Part shown: positions 47,661-60,516 of the stretch, piece by piece
Layout: every line of letters starts with the position of its first letter
Numbering within the stretch: the stretch's first letter is position 1
NCBI RefSeq assembly: GCF_030936135.1
Contig: NC_082616.1
Location: forward strand, 13,327,001 to 13,391,000
Reading direction: 5' to 3'
Origin: Gavia stellata
Lineage: Eukaryota; Chordata; Aves; Gaviiformes; Gaviidae
DNA length: 64,000 nucleotides
Notes under the pieces: generated by a model
Databases searched by the model: none
What the model saw: only the letters and a program-made list of their open reading frames with translations
Told to the model about the DNA's origin: nothing
Position numbers and translations under genes: made by a program

Positions 47661-50600
47661 GCAGAGCATTACAGAACAAAGAAAACTTCATCAAAACGAG
47701 CCAAATGGGTGTATCACTTTGTCGTTTGGGGGTAATGAGCATGTGTGTCTCAGTGGAAGTAAGCTTCCTTCACACGCACTTTGGATATTCATTCTTCTTT
47801 TATGTGGTCTCTTCCCGTTTCTTTGTGATGTGTCCCACTCCTCTGATCATACTTTTATTTCCTCTGTATATGCACTGATGACAGTAAGGGGTTATCATAT
47901 GTCACCCCCATCATTACAGTATCTGAAACTCTGTCAGTGCTAAGTGGTTTACTCCTTGAAAAAACCCTGTGAGGTAGGGCAGTACTGTTCCTAATTTACA
48001 TGGGAAACAAAGACTAATTATATATCAAAGTTCTCACCGAATCTGAGACCAGTTTCTTAAATCTTGAGTGCATTAACCACTGGGACTTTTTGTCTGAATG
48101 GAACAGACGTGGGGTCGAAGGGGGCACATACGCTTCCTGAAATCACAAAAACATCATTCTGTTTTAAAGATGATGCCACACTGTTTAGATTTGTCTCATT
48201 TTAGATACATATGTAATCAGAAAAGTGATTTCAGTGCTCTCCTTGCTGTTGGACTAATTATTTTTAAAGTGGCTGGAGGATGGAGTATCAGCAGGATTTG
48301 CAAAGCAAGCCAACCTGGGGTGCTGACAGTGAGAGTGTCAATGCTCGCCGGTGCTACAGAACGTGATGGCGGTTTTCTCCACCGCTGCAAGCGGTGAAGG
48401 CTGTCACTTTTGCACTGATGCTACTTTTTGTATTGTTAAGGTAACTTAACCTGCTGGCTAATATGTAATCACGTAAGTGAGGCCTGTGAGGACACTAGTG
48501 TTGAGTACAGGCTTGAACAGCTATACTATCCCATGGGTTGTATGTCTTGGGATGTGTTATCGTGCAGCTCCTTGATACTGTGAACATAGTTTTTGGTATA
48601 CAGCCTGAGTCTGTAAATTACTATTTTAAATTACTAATTTTACAAAAATACTATTTATGTAATATGCTAATAGCTTGAATAAAGAAAAAAGGGTGCTGTT
48701 CCTAACTAATACTAAGGGCTAAATTGAGAAGTGACCCAGGTGGTTATATGTCTTGACAGTTTTTACCAAGAAATTCAAATATTCGCCCTTACCATGGACT
48801 CAGCTGAAGTAAAGCTATTGTATATTTAACTGCCTTAACTTATTACGCTCAGAGGAAGAGTAACCTGTTTACTAAAGAGTAGCAGCTACTGTCACTGGGA
48901 GCTATTCTGAAAAACAAGGTGTCAAGTGTAGTACATGTCTGATGACCTGATTCCATAGCTAATAGGTAAAACATTAGATCAGTGGGGGTCCAATGGCACA
49001 ATTTACGTATTTTCCTTTGAATGTGTCACATGGAAGATGAGCCTAAGGTCAACACCAGAATAAGAAAATGCTGTTTGTTCCCCAGTTAGTCACTGCCTTG
49101 ATGTCTCATGCCATGCTGAAGTTGAGGTGCATAGCAAATGACACTTTCAGCGTTTGTATTCAGCGGTCTCGGGGTGAGCAGTACGAGTTTTTAAGTAGAG
49201 CTTGGAGTAACAGATATGCTCAGTGGCTTATGGGTTTCTTATAGACTCTTCTTGCATACCATGTAGTGTGCTCTATACTGAACCTCATTCCACTACTTGT
49301 GGACATTGATGGAAATCTTTCTATTGATTTTATGAAACATAGGATGTAGCTTCTTAGGCTTTGGCTACCTCCTGAACAATAGTTTACTATTTTTAACTAC
49401 AGAGTTGAACAAAGAGTAATCTTTGCAAAACATTTCTTAGGGAATAATGAAACAGTTGCTTGCAATTATAAAATAGTTATTTTCTTATAGGGAGATACCT
49501 ATTAAGCAGATTAGTGATGCAACAAACACAACTAGAAAGTGCTATTGCATTCTAATTGAAAGAAGCTATGTTTTTTCATTGTTCAGTGGTATACAAACTA
49601 TTTAACATTTGATTTTATTAATTTTTAATAGTGAAGAGCCTAAAAGATACTGAAATTGAAAAAAAAAAAATGCAACTTTTGCAGTTCTCTTAAGGTCACT
49701 TTTCTATCTTGCAATCCATGGTGAATTTTAACTTTTACGTTCAAACAAACAACTTTTAGTTTTGTCTGCCCCCCCGCCCCCCCCCTTTTCTGTGTGCTGC
49801 TTTGGATAAACAAATGGAATCCTTTTCAACAAATTCTATGAAGAATTATTTTTCAGAAGCAATTTGTTTTGCCCTATCTCTGAAAGGGAATTGCTTTTAC
49901 TGGAAATCAGCTAAAACTTACCACTCAGTATTTCTGAAAACATGGAGTAAAATGAGCGAGAGCTTTGATTTACATAATACTCTGCCACACTGTAGAAATG
50001 TTTTAAAATGGGACTCATGTGTGTTTTAGAGTGCTGAGGAAATTCAGCCATCTGATGTTTATAAAACAGTTTGGACCTGATGATGAGTGCTAGAAATGCA
50101 ATCTTTACTGCTTATGTTAACCTGAGTAATGTTACAGGACAGTACACGTATCCTGTGGTGTCTGTTTCACTGCCTCTGGTACCATACACTGAAAGTATGT
50201 ATTAGCACTTGATGGGCCTGAGAGGAGGTTGTGCAAGTGCAGAATGCTATAAATAGTGTGCTTGATTGTGCAGAGAAGTTGTGCTCCTGTTATCAGACTA
50301 AAAAAATAGATAAAATTAATTCCTGGCTGTTGTTTATAAGTCTCTGAGATACTTCAGCAGCATGTGGGGAGTTTGAGATTGAAATTATCTAAAAAAAAGA
50401 ACATTTTGTGTGTAAATTATTGATGTCCAATGTAAGAGGAGTGTGTTGGGGTCTTTTTTCTTGAGGCAGGTGAACACTACGACATTTCAGATACGTTTTG
50501 CAAGGTTTCACATTGCCCGGTGAATTTAAGATACCAGAAGTCAATTTTGGTTTAAAAACAGTTAACATAAGCGCAAAGCATCAGCCACATCATTCTGGCT

Positions 50601-52100
50601 TTTATGTGTGGCTGGCCTGGCTTACTTTGTTGAATTTTGAAAAGGTTTGATATGTACCTGCTAATCTTTCTAAAGAGCATGTTTATGGTTTAATGGAAGG
50701 ACTGGCAAAGGTTACCTACAGCTAGGGCAGCTTCTGTCACTAGGCTCTCCCTGCAGCCAGGGAGGGTAGAGGCAGGTTTAGAGGACCTCTGTGAAGTGTC
50801 CGTTCTGTGTCCTCCTCTCCAGAGTTACCCTTTCCCCACTGACTGAGGGGCAGCCAAGAGAGATTGGCCCTCTTTGAAATAAAGGTAGTTCTTGTTACTG
50901 CCTACTGGTGCAATATAAAACTCTCCAAACAAGGAAGAGTAGAGTATGTATGGGATTAATCCATCAGAGGAAAGACCCACGAACTCTGGCAAATAAATGG
51001 TAAACTACAAGGCATCTTTCCATGTCTAGTACTGAATTTATCAGTGATTCAAACATGTATACCTCAAACATTAGGTAAAGGTACCTTGTATGCAAGAACC
51101 CTCTTGCCATAGTATGGATGTAAGTTCAGGTTTGATCTGCTGTATTACGGTGTTGCAGGATTTCTTTTTCTGTATATTACAGATTCACAGAATGGTGATA
51201 ATGGAGAATAATGATCATGAAGTAGTCATAAAAATTTACAGATCTGGAGAACAGACAAATAACACATAGTAGTTTTAAGAATGTTGGTATATATTTTGGC
51301 AGGTCCTTAAAAATGTAGGTGAAGGTATCCCTTTCCTTCCATCAGGTTCTTTATTTTAGCGGGAAAATCTTATTTATACTTTCTCCCCTGTCTTCTGAAG
51401 TTCTGCGTGTCTACAGACACTGTCCATGCATTTAATAAACAATGTCATATACTTCAGGTGCTGGTTTTCAAAAGCATGCTGCAGTGTCCTTACCTGGCTT
51501 TCGGTAGAGTCAGTATGCCTGTATTTTTTTCAAAGACGATGAAATAGAAATTATGGTGTATATCAGTAATTGTTAGGCACAAAAGAGTAAATTGTAGAAA
51601 AAGATGCTGTACTAGGTGCAGCTGTCTAGTACCAGAATAAGCATATCTAATCACTTAACCCTAGGTCATGGAAATGTTTGAGTAGATAGAAGTGTCTAAT
51701 CTCACTGAATCGTCAGTGGGTCCGGTCTCTGCTTCCCCCTTGCTGCAGGGAGGAATGTTATCTCTGGCAGTGGTATGGTCAGAGCTTTGCTTGGTGCCTC
51801 TGTCGGGCAAGAAGGTAGGAGTTATGACATGAATGCTGAAACCCTCATCCTTCTCTGGGATTCATGGTACAGGAGACAAAGATGCTTTTCCCAGGTGCCT
51901 AAAATAACCCACGGTCAAGCCCAACGGGTGGTTATCTTGTGCATCTCCATCTAGATGCAGGTGCTGTAACCCATCTCCTTCTGCATTTAACTTAATGCTC
52001 CCTTATGAATTCTGAAGCTTCTCCAGACCTTGAAGCTATATTGTAATTCAAGCAATTACCTTTTCTTCCTTCTTCCAGGAACTGCAGCTCAATGTTAAAC

Positions 52101-52156
52101 ATTTTTTAAGAAACATATTTTTAAGAAAATATATACATTTTTAAGAAAACATATTT
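52101..52156. repeat. Three-copy AT-rich tandem repeat
   Basis: Three imperfect copies of an 18-20 base unit centred on TTTTTAAGAAA occur in succession. It is a local tandem duplication. Confidence 0.75.
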
Positions 52157-53474
52157 CTGAATGTTTTCACTTTTATTATTCACTGATTTTAGCAGGAATG
52201 ACAACTAGAATTTCTTGCAGTATTCCAGTAATTTCCATTTATGTGAGATATCCAGGCCAGGGCGTTTGGGAAGAATATGAACCTTCTGAAGCGTTATCCA
52301 AATCAAAGCCAGTCTTATAAATGTGTTTCTCTGACGTGTCTAGAGGCAAGACAAGACATGAATGTTATCAACATATAATCATTCTCTTATAAGAGATGTG
52401 GTAGTTATCCTTCACAATTAAATGCTGTGCCAAAGGAAGTGGATTGGGTTTTTATTCCTTTTCAGTAATGTGGAAAGTATGCCATGGGAGCAAGCAGGAA
52501 GAGGTTGTTTAGTGGAAGAGAGGAAGAAGAAACTGTTTGGAAGGGGTGCAGAGAGACAGCACTAGCAGCAAGCATAATCCTCTTGGTAGCGTGCCGTGTT
52601 CAGCAACGCTTAAGGATTGGATTTTCCAAGGCATTCAGTGTTTGCCTAACTGTACGCTCTTGTTGGAAAGAGTGATACAATGTCTGTTCGTGTCAGTGGG
52701 AGCAGAGTCAGGCCAACTCTTGTGCGCTTTTTGGATGGGATTTTTTTTCATTTCTGTATTTATGACTTCAGCATAGATAAAAGAAGTGGGTAGACAGCTG
52801 TGAGTGAGACAGCAGATCTATCCAAAATCTAATGGGACTGAAAACCTCGCCTGAGTGCCATGCTGAAACAAGTTCAAAGTAATTCCTCTTTATCCTTTAG
52901 TCTCTTAAAAGGCTGCCAGTGAGTAGGATCTGGAATCAAGGGGGAAAAAATAAGCCTGCAAGGCAAAAGGTTGGTTGAGGCAGGAGTGATGACTAGCTGA
53001 AATCAGATGTAGAAAGATCAGTGTATAAGTTTGGCAGTGATGTTCCCACTTTAGATTGTCAGATAAATATACTAAGCCTGATGTATGGACTGGTTCACAG
53101 CCCCTGAAGATCTGAGTCTGTCCATGTAGTAGTTCCTTAAGCAGTTGCTGATACTTTATGGCTTAACGCATAGTGAGGTGAAGGAGTCCTTGGAAAGATG
53201 GCTGCGACTTTTAACAGCATTGTTATGTTAACCAGGATGAGGGCCATTGATATGTCAGGATGCAAATACAGGAGGAGTCAGGAATTATCAGCCAAGGAAA
53301 CTGAAAACAGCTGTGACCTGTAATAAGTAAGCAAGATGACAGTGTTGGGAGCTGAAGAGTAACCTTTGCGTGATACATTTTGATATCTAGGAGAACATCA
53401 CTCTCTAAGTCAAAGCTGTGAACAGGGAGGGCAGTTTCTGTCTGTTTGTTTTGGGAAGGAGGACTACTAGGAAA

Positions 53475-53540
53475 AGAGTAGCCATACTATGTCCAAGTGA
53501 GGGTCCGTCTAGCCCATTGTCCTCCTGGTTATGAGGAGGT
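53475..53540 (+). repeat. Possible ancient amniote interspersed repeat fragment
   Basis: Words such as AGTAGCCATACT, GGTCC and TCTAGCCCA followed by TCCTCC recall a common reptile and bird repeat that reads roughly 'gccatactgg..ggtcc.tctagccca'. The match is from memory and short, so this is tentative. Confidence 0.35.
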
Positions 53541-56500
53541 TATGACCCTGCAGACTCTTCACTGCACCTCCAGATGCTACACCTTGCTCCTCAAACTCAT
53601 TTCCCAGTTCTTAAGGCATCACTTCTGCCTCCGAATTCACCACTGCGCCACACCTTCCCCTCACTCACATGGCCGAAGGCTGTCTTGGGCCCTGGCTGAG
53701 TTCTGGCTGTCCCCAGGGAGGTGGGCACCGGTGCTAGGAGCCCCAAAAGCTCACCTGCTTGAGGAGATCAGGCACTTCTGCAGGCTCTGGGGCCACGCTG
53801 CTGGCCGGGCTCTGGCCTCTTCCGTGCAGGCCTCCAAGAAGTTCAGGAAGGCCCAGATGGCTGGGGCTGCCAGCCCAGGGGCACGCAAGTGCTCGGTGGC
53901 CTTCTTCTCAAGCTGCCCCAGTGCAGGCGTGCAAAGTAGGTCTCGGGGACAGGGGTGCTGTATGGTGCGGGCCGTGCGCTAGGGGCTGGGCCTCCTGCCC
54001 GCCTCGAAAAGGCCTCAGTAGGAAAGGGCTAAAGGGCACTGGCTTTGTGTCTTGGCTTAGGGGAGGCCTCTGATCTGCGTGGTATCTGGATCCCTTCCGG
54101 GGGCTGCTGGAGCCCAGGGCTGGGGCTTCCTCCAGGCAACCCCTTCACCGAGCAGAGCAGGCCTGTGTGGCGCTTGCCTCTTGTCCCTATTGCAAGCCGT
54201 TGGGCAGTGACCCTGCGTGGATACCTACCGTCCCAGCCTTCAACGGGTTTTTGCGCAGGTGATGTCCAGAGCCAGATGTCACTGCAGCAATCCCCAGTGG
54301 TTGTACTTGTCCTGTCCTCTCCCAACCCATGGAAATTCAGGTCTCGGATTAGCATTGTGAGTGAAATGAGGGACAAGGATTTGTCTGAAAGATGGGACTA
54401 TAGTGAAGTCCATGACCTGGCTCCTTTTCTGTAACTCCTGTTTCAGACTCAGGCTGCCTGAGTGACTGTCCTGGTACAGAGTTTGAACAAAACAGAGCAA
54501 GAGGCAAGGCAGGCCTACAGAGTGAGCTTTGTACCCTGATGAGACTGCTCGCTGCTGTAATGGCTGGAGAGGAACAGCTGTTGTTGTGGGGCTACGCAGT
54601 GCCTTGTTTTACCTATACCAGGAAACGTTTAAGAGTGACAGTGCTTGATGTGACAAATGTAGCAACTGAAAAAACTTAGAAGCATAAAATGGTATGTCAG
54701 CAGTTGGTATGTAACAGAACCTTAACTGATCAGAATAATTGCATGTCATTTAATTCTGCTGGTTGCCTTTAACTACCTCATATCTTTACGGGATTTCTTT
54801 ACGGGAAGAGTAATAATTTCCTTGGAGGAAATAGTGAGAGGTGTGTAACTGGTGGTAAATTAAGTGGCGTTGCATTTCAAATTTTGCAAAATGCATTAAG
54901 AGGCATGTTGGGGGAGTAGTATGCACAGTTCACCTGTGATCTTATCATTGTTTTTGAACAGTTAGTGTTGCATAGTTCTGCTTCCTTTTTAGCTTTTCGA
55001 AAGAGTATTGTTCCCTGATAAGGATTGCAAACAGTCATTCATGGCCCTTCTGCCTACATGTGTAGTGAGTGTCTATCTTTGTAAGATATTTTTTTTTAGC
55101 TCATTATGGGCAGAAATACTGTTGCTCACTGACATGCTGATGGCAACCAGGCTTTCTTCAGGGGAGTAGCTCACACAAACTCACCATGTTCAGGTAGCAG
55201 AGATAAAAGTAAAAACAGCGCTTGAAGAAAAGGGAGGTTGATCAGGGAATGTTTATTATTTCCAAGCTCTTTCAAATGCTTTAATTAAAATGACAAAATA
55301 CAGAAATATGACTATGTGTAAAGAGTGACTTGTCATTTTTGCTGCATGCATTGTTTGTTTTCTACAAGTAATGTGCCCTTGCATTATTTGAAGAAAAAAA
55401 AAAAAAAAGACTGTAAACCCTTTCTGCAGCCAGAAGAATGATGGAAGTTAGAATCCTTTTTGCATAATCCTCTCGCTTTTTGCTTGTGGTTACAGCTGTG
55501 CTAACACAATGCAACATTTGAGTTGAGAGGTCTGCAAAATCCTGGCACCAATGATAGTTTTCAGACTGAGGCTCTCATTTGATAGATTTTTCAAAGTGAT
55601 ACTGTGCTCAGTTGTATCTGTGTCCCTGGAAGTAGGCTTTCAGTTAACTTCTCAGAGGAAATACTTTCAAAAGGAAAAGTTTAATTTTGCCAAGAATCAG
55701 ATAAGGTCAGAGTAATTAGACAAATCAGAGCTTTGTAGGTTGGAGATGAATGCAGCCCTCTCCATGGGGTAGTACAAATGTGCTAGGAGAACAGGAAAAC
55801 AAAATGCATGAGGATGCTTAAATTTGGTGAAAATCTGAAGTTCTGTGTATATCTCTTAGCATATTCTCAAGTGTAGTATTACATTTTAGAGGTATTCTTT
55901 TCACTTTTTTTTTAAGAAAAGTAAAATGTATTTATCCTTCTTGTTTCTGGTTTCTAGTTTAACCCACCAGAAAATGGGATCACTGAATTAATTGTAATTT
56001 TTTTAATACTATATATTTATAAATTGCTATAATAATTTGATTGTAATATGATGCTAATTCACCATCGGTTTTCAAGTACATGTGTAGTAGGCTCTACCTA
56101 GCTTCCATACATTTCTGTTATGAGACAGTAGGGGAGTGTATTTCAGCTCCTCTACTGCACCCCGCTACTGGCAAAGTGGATGGCCTAAGGACAACATTGA
56201 CAGCTATCAATCAGCGTTAGTCTTCTGACATTAGCTGACCTTTGCCAGTTTATACTTAAGGTCTGGACTGATATTTTTCTTGTGTTCTTCCTTGGCTGCA
56301 GGAATAGTAAACCCCTTTTTTGTTTGCCTAAAGTAGTTTCTGTGAGTGTCTATGCTCAGTGGTTGCATGGCCTTTACAGATTGAGAATAAAAGAGGACAG
56401 CCAGTTCCTTCAGTGGGTTAATTTAGGCTTAAAATACAAAAAAGTGAGTTCTGCTAATTCTGTTGGTCGGTCAGCAAAAGGAAGGCTGCAGATCTCTCCT

Positions 56501-59500
56501 CTTCCTTCAGTGACAGCATTAAAGGAGTCTCTTCCCTCTAACTTTTTGTCAGCGTTTGTAAACAGAGACTTTAATCCTGTTTACAGGATTAAAGGGAAGG
56601 ATCCTGAGGAGTCCAGGAAGATGGTGATCAGCACTACTACAGTTAAGTAAAGAACATATAAAATACCAAATAAAATTGCAGGAGAGGGAGGCAAGTTTTG
56701 ACAAGAAGTCAGAAGACTTGGTTACATCCAGGCGCCTGAATGGTGCTCTGGCATTCCTGTGTAAATGAAAACCAGGAGGAGAAGGGAATGGAAGAAAGAA
56801 GATGAAAAGCACCAGATTTTTGACACATAGAGCTTGCATGCGTGTCAGTATCCATGGAGTAGCATTGCATTTCAGAGAAATTTGCCAAGCAGACATATCA
56901 TTGCTTTTCCCTGCCCTGTCTTGTCCTTTACACACATGAGCTTTGTCCTGGATTTGAAGAGCTGCAGAAAGACAGTGCTGCTTACAGGAGAGACTTGTGA
57001 TGCTGGAAGGGAGCCACCCAGACATCAGAGCAGTAGTCTAGCACCTGCTGCCCTTTGAGAGCTAAGAGCTGCGGAGACTGCTGAGTAGGTAAATTAAAGT
57101 AGGTAACTTAAACACGGAAGAGGCTACCTTCCAGGTGGCTAGACAAAGGTCATGTGAATTATACAGTGAATTGGTTCCTGCAGCTTGATGGCATGTTCAG
57201 TTGGGTTTCTGAGCAGTCACCCAGGCAATGTCTAAGCAAATCTATCTAGACTCTCTACCTCAGTCCTTAAAACACAGGAGGAAGGAGAAAATGCTCCTCT
57301 CTGGTATGTACAGAAGAAGACATGCTTTACCATCTTTCTCCACCTGGCTTCCCAATCAAAGAAGGCAGATTTTTCCTTTCTGACAGCCTCATACTGTCCA
57401 AACTCAACAAAGACAACTTCAGGGCAGTGGTTTTTCAGCCTGTTTTGGATCTGAATAAGCATCAGATGGGGACAGCTGCGTAGAGAAATGAAACCTCCTG
57501 ACAGTAGGTGTGGTTTTTTCTGCAGTTGTTTCTGTGCACTATGTGCACCTCTGAACTTCAAGGTGGGAGACAAGTAGGGGCCTATCCTCAGTTTTTCGCA
57601 TGTTGCACCCACCCCTGGCCATCCGTTTTACCAGTGGGTCTTAATGTCTATTTGCATATTGGGCGGCCTAAAAAAATAATACACACAAAAAAACCCCACA
57701 ACCTCAAAGGCAGAAAAAACAACAACAGTGTTTCCCGTTGTGCTGATTTTAATCAGAAATAATAAAAACCACTCAAACATGGAACAGTATTTAGGTTACC
57801 TTAAGTCAGTTTGAAATGACACTGTAACCGCAAAGGGTAGCGTGGATTGATTCACTGGCTATGTAGAGAGCTGAGAAGAGCAAAGACTTGAGCTCAGCTG
57901 AGGCTCAGAGTTATGGTCATACAGATAGTAATAATATTGCGTAAATAGTAACAATTATAGCAACTATGGAAAAGTTTAGAGCTTCAGAACCTCTTGTAAG
58001 GAAAATAAGCAGTGGTCTTGTCTGAGGCTTTCTTCAGACTTAGTCACACCGCTTTTTGAAGGGCAAACTGGGTATTTGTATGTTTGTGTTCTTCTGTATG
58101 TTTGAGTGTGGAAGCTTATAAACTTCTGTTTTGAAATAAGATGAATGTAAAAATCTTGGCATGGTCTTATTTTCGTAATAGGATTGCATGCAGACATCCT
58201 TGTGGTTAAATTAAAAAAAAATTAAAAACATTACATTTCCTGTGAAGGGGTCATTGTTTGCAAATGGAATGCTTAATGACTGAGACTAGCGATGCAAATA
58301 CAACCGCATGATGTTGCTTATAAACCCCTAATGTAACTCACTTAAAATCTCTTGGTTTCTTCTGTGGAATTGAATTTGGTGCTGTCACTAAGAGGATAGC
58401 ATCAACTTGGAAAATTGAATTTTTATTCTAATTCCTTTTTGGGTTTCTTGGGTCTCCCTCCACCTTAAGTCTTTCAGGTTCAGATTCTCTTTTCAGAATT
58501 CATTGAAAGAAAACTTTTTTAATTTTATAACTAAAAACTCTAGTTATATGGCAACCTTTAGATTGTTTAGAATAGCCAATATCAAATACTAAAAGTCTTT
58601 AAAATGTGTGATGCTCCCCAGAGTGGAACAACTGTTCTATACCCTTGTGCACGTCGCAAATGAGGACACAGAGCTCAACTGATTTAATAGCGCCTGCAAA
58701 CCTACCCACTTCACTGGACTTCGATGTCTTATAGGATTGGTGCAATGAAGTTATTTAGACAGACTTTAGGTAAAGCAACATGAATCACAATGCTTTAGAG
58801 CCTCATCAGGAAAGTATTTCTTTAAATATGCTGAGTTACAAAGAAGGTTTGATTCCCCCCCCCAGCACTTTTTTTTGTCTTGGTCATCCTCTAGTGTTTG
58901 GCTTTCACAAGAATGCAGAATTCAGGATTTTTCTTTCAACCTTTAAAACTCTGCAAACTCTGCCTGGAAAACAGGCTCATTCCTGAGCTTCTGGGCATGA
59001 CTGCTTTTTAACCAGAATCTAGGTGGAAAAATGTAACCTTTTCTAGTGCTATTGTGGTATGACCTCTGGAAGCAAGGTGAACAATTTAAAACTTCCTGCT
59101 ACATGTTAAAACCAAGAGAAAATGTTTCTTTTCTCCTGCTTCTACCTCTCACCCTTTTCCAGTACTTGTGCTTGCCAGGGCTTTTCATTTAACCCTTTTT
59201 TCTTTTAAGTTCCTCCTTGGTCCTCTTTACCCTTGTTGATGCCCTCTCATAAGGCATTAGAGGGAAGCAAAGCGTGTATGTGGGGGGGGGATGGGTATGG
59301 ATAATTTTTTTTTTAATCTCTCAGCATTCTCTGTCCCAGCTGCTTTGTTTTACTCAAGCTCCGTCTGCAGCCATGCTGCTAAAACTTGTTTTTCACTGCT
59401 GCTCTCTGCCATTTATATTTTAATTTCTGCTTGTATCAAATCAAAAGCTGTGCTTCTATCTTAGTCTAAATGTTTTGCACCTGCAATATTTGCCATTTAG

Positions 59501-60429
59501 GTAACTGAAACTTTCAATGTAACTACCTGCTATGTGGTCAGTAAATGTGTGAGCGAGGAGAAGATTTAAGCTATTGAAATGCGATTACAAGCTCACTGTT
59601 AAAAACCCTAGAAAGACATTTTAGCCATGGATCTTGGCTCCTATTTAGTTCAGAAGTTTGTTCACAAGTTATTGGTGTGAACTGGTTGTGACTTTAGAGG
59701 AACTCTACTAATCAGCTGGAGATCACCCCCATGATATTTCTCATTGTGTGCGCATGTTCTAGTTAGGTGTTATTGTATTATTCTGAGTGTTAAACCATTT
59801 GTTCAGTTTACTTGATAGTGGAAAATGCAGCTTCTTCCTAACTGCATCTTCAGTTTCTCACTTGGACATGACTCTCTGAAGACTTAATTGCATTTTAGGA
59901 ACTTCAAGCAGGAGTTTTTTGGGGGTGTTTGGGGTTTGTTTGTTTTGTGGGGGTCTCTTGCCTTTTTTTTGTTTTTTACATTCATGGTAGCATGTTTTCT
60001 CCCTTGTGGGTGATTTTTAATTTTTCTTTTTGCCTCCTGGTCAGCCCCATTAATATTTGTAATATTTGAGAGTGGATTGTAATGACATCTAACATTTTGT
60101 TCTATTTGTACTTCATGCTGAGGTCAAGCAAACAAATAAAGCAATCATTATGTTTTAGCATTCTTTTTCAATGATCACATTAAAATCTAGTCAGATCAGC
60201 TGTGAAGAGAAGGGAGAAACATGGAACTCAGAGTAGCACTGTCTTTTTGAAGCAATTTATGGAAAAATAATAGACTAAAGGGAAATGTAAGGACTCTTGT
60301 AGGAAATAAATGGCCTTGTATTGTTGATGGAAAGGGTTTTGGCAGAAGGCTTGTCGTGACTGTTTCTGTGGCTTAGAAAGGAATTTCCTACAGACTGGAC
60401 TAACCATTAAAAAATGTTTCTGCTTTTAG

Positions 60430-60516
60430 GAGTTCAGTAGTGGAGTCTTCCCGGGGAAGATGTCGTCTTTGACAATGAAAGCCCGTTGTCTGGACAAAAG
60501 AGGAAGTTTCTTTAAG
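60430..60516 (+). CDS. RIN2: RIN2 start-codon exon (Ras and Rab interactor 2 N-terminus)
   Basis: This is an 87-base exon between a good acceptor (CTGCTTTTAG) and a GTAAAC donor. The ATG at 60460 is in good context (GGGAAGATGT). It opens 57 coding bases giving MSSLTMKARCLDKRGSFFK, ending in phase 0. The end LDKRGSFFK and the T-M-x-A-R pattern match the beginning of vertebrate RIN2. RIN2 is a cytosolic, endosome-acting exchange factor for RAB5, with SH2, proline-rich, VPS9 and Ras-association domains further on. None of those lie in this window. The 30 bases before the ATG are also open in the same frame (10 codons), so they are 5' UTR here or coding in a longer isoform. The next coding exon was not found before 64000. 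Synteny with SLC24A3 supports the call. Confidence 0.88.

Larger units (their letters stand above)
47661..60429 (+). other. RIN2: RIN2 intron 1, last part
   Basis: Simple sequence includes C7-G-C9 at 49769-49785, a three-copy TTTTTAAGAAA repeat (52101-52156) and an A16 run near 55394. A GC-richer patch at 53500-54080 carries a 161-codon open frame without a recognisable domain. A possible ancient amniote repeat lies near 53475-53540. The intron ends in a good branch-point-like CTAAC (about 60400-60404), a pyrimidine tract and AG at 60428-60429. No exon with matching splice sites and known homology was seen. Confidence 0.5.

Noticed and set aside
56282..56650. 122-codon plus-strand frame in RIN2 intron 1
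   Set aside because: No family resemblance and no acceptor/donor pair that preserves the frame. The length is possible by chance in 64 kb.
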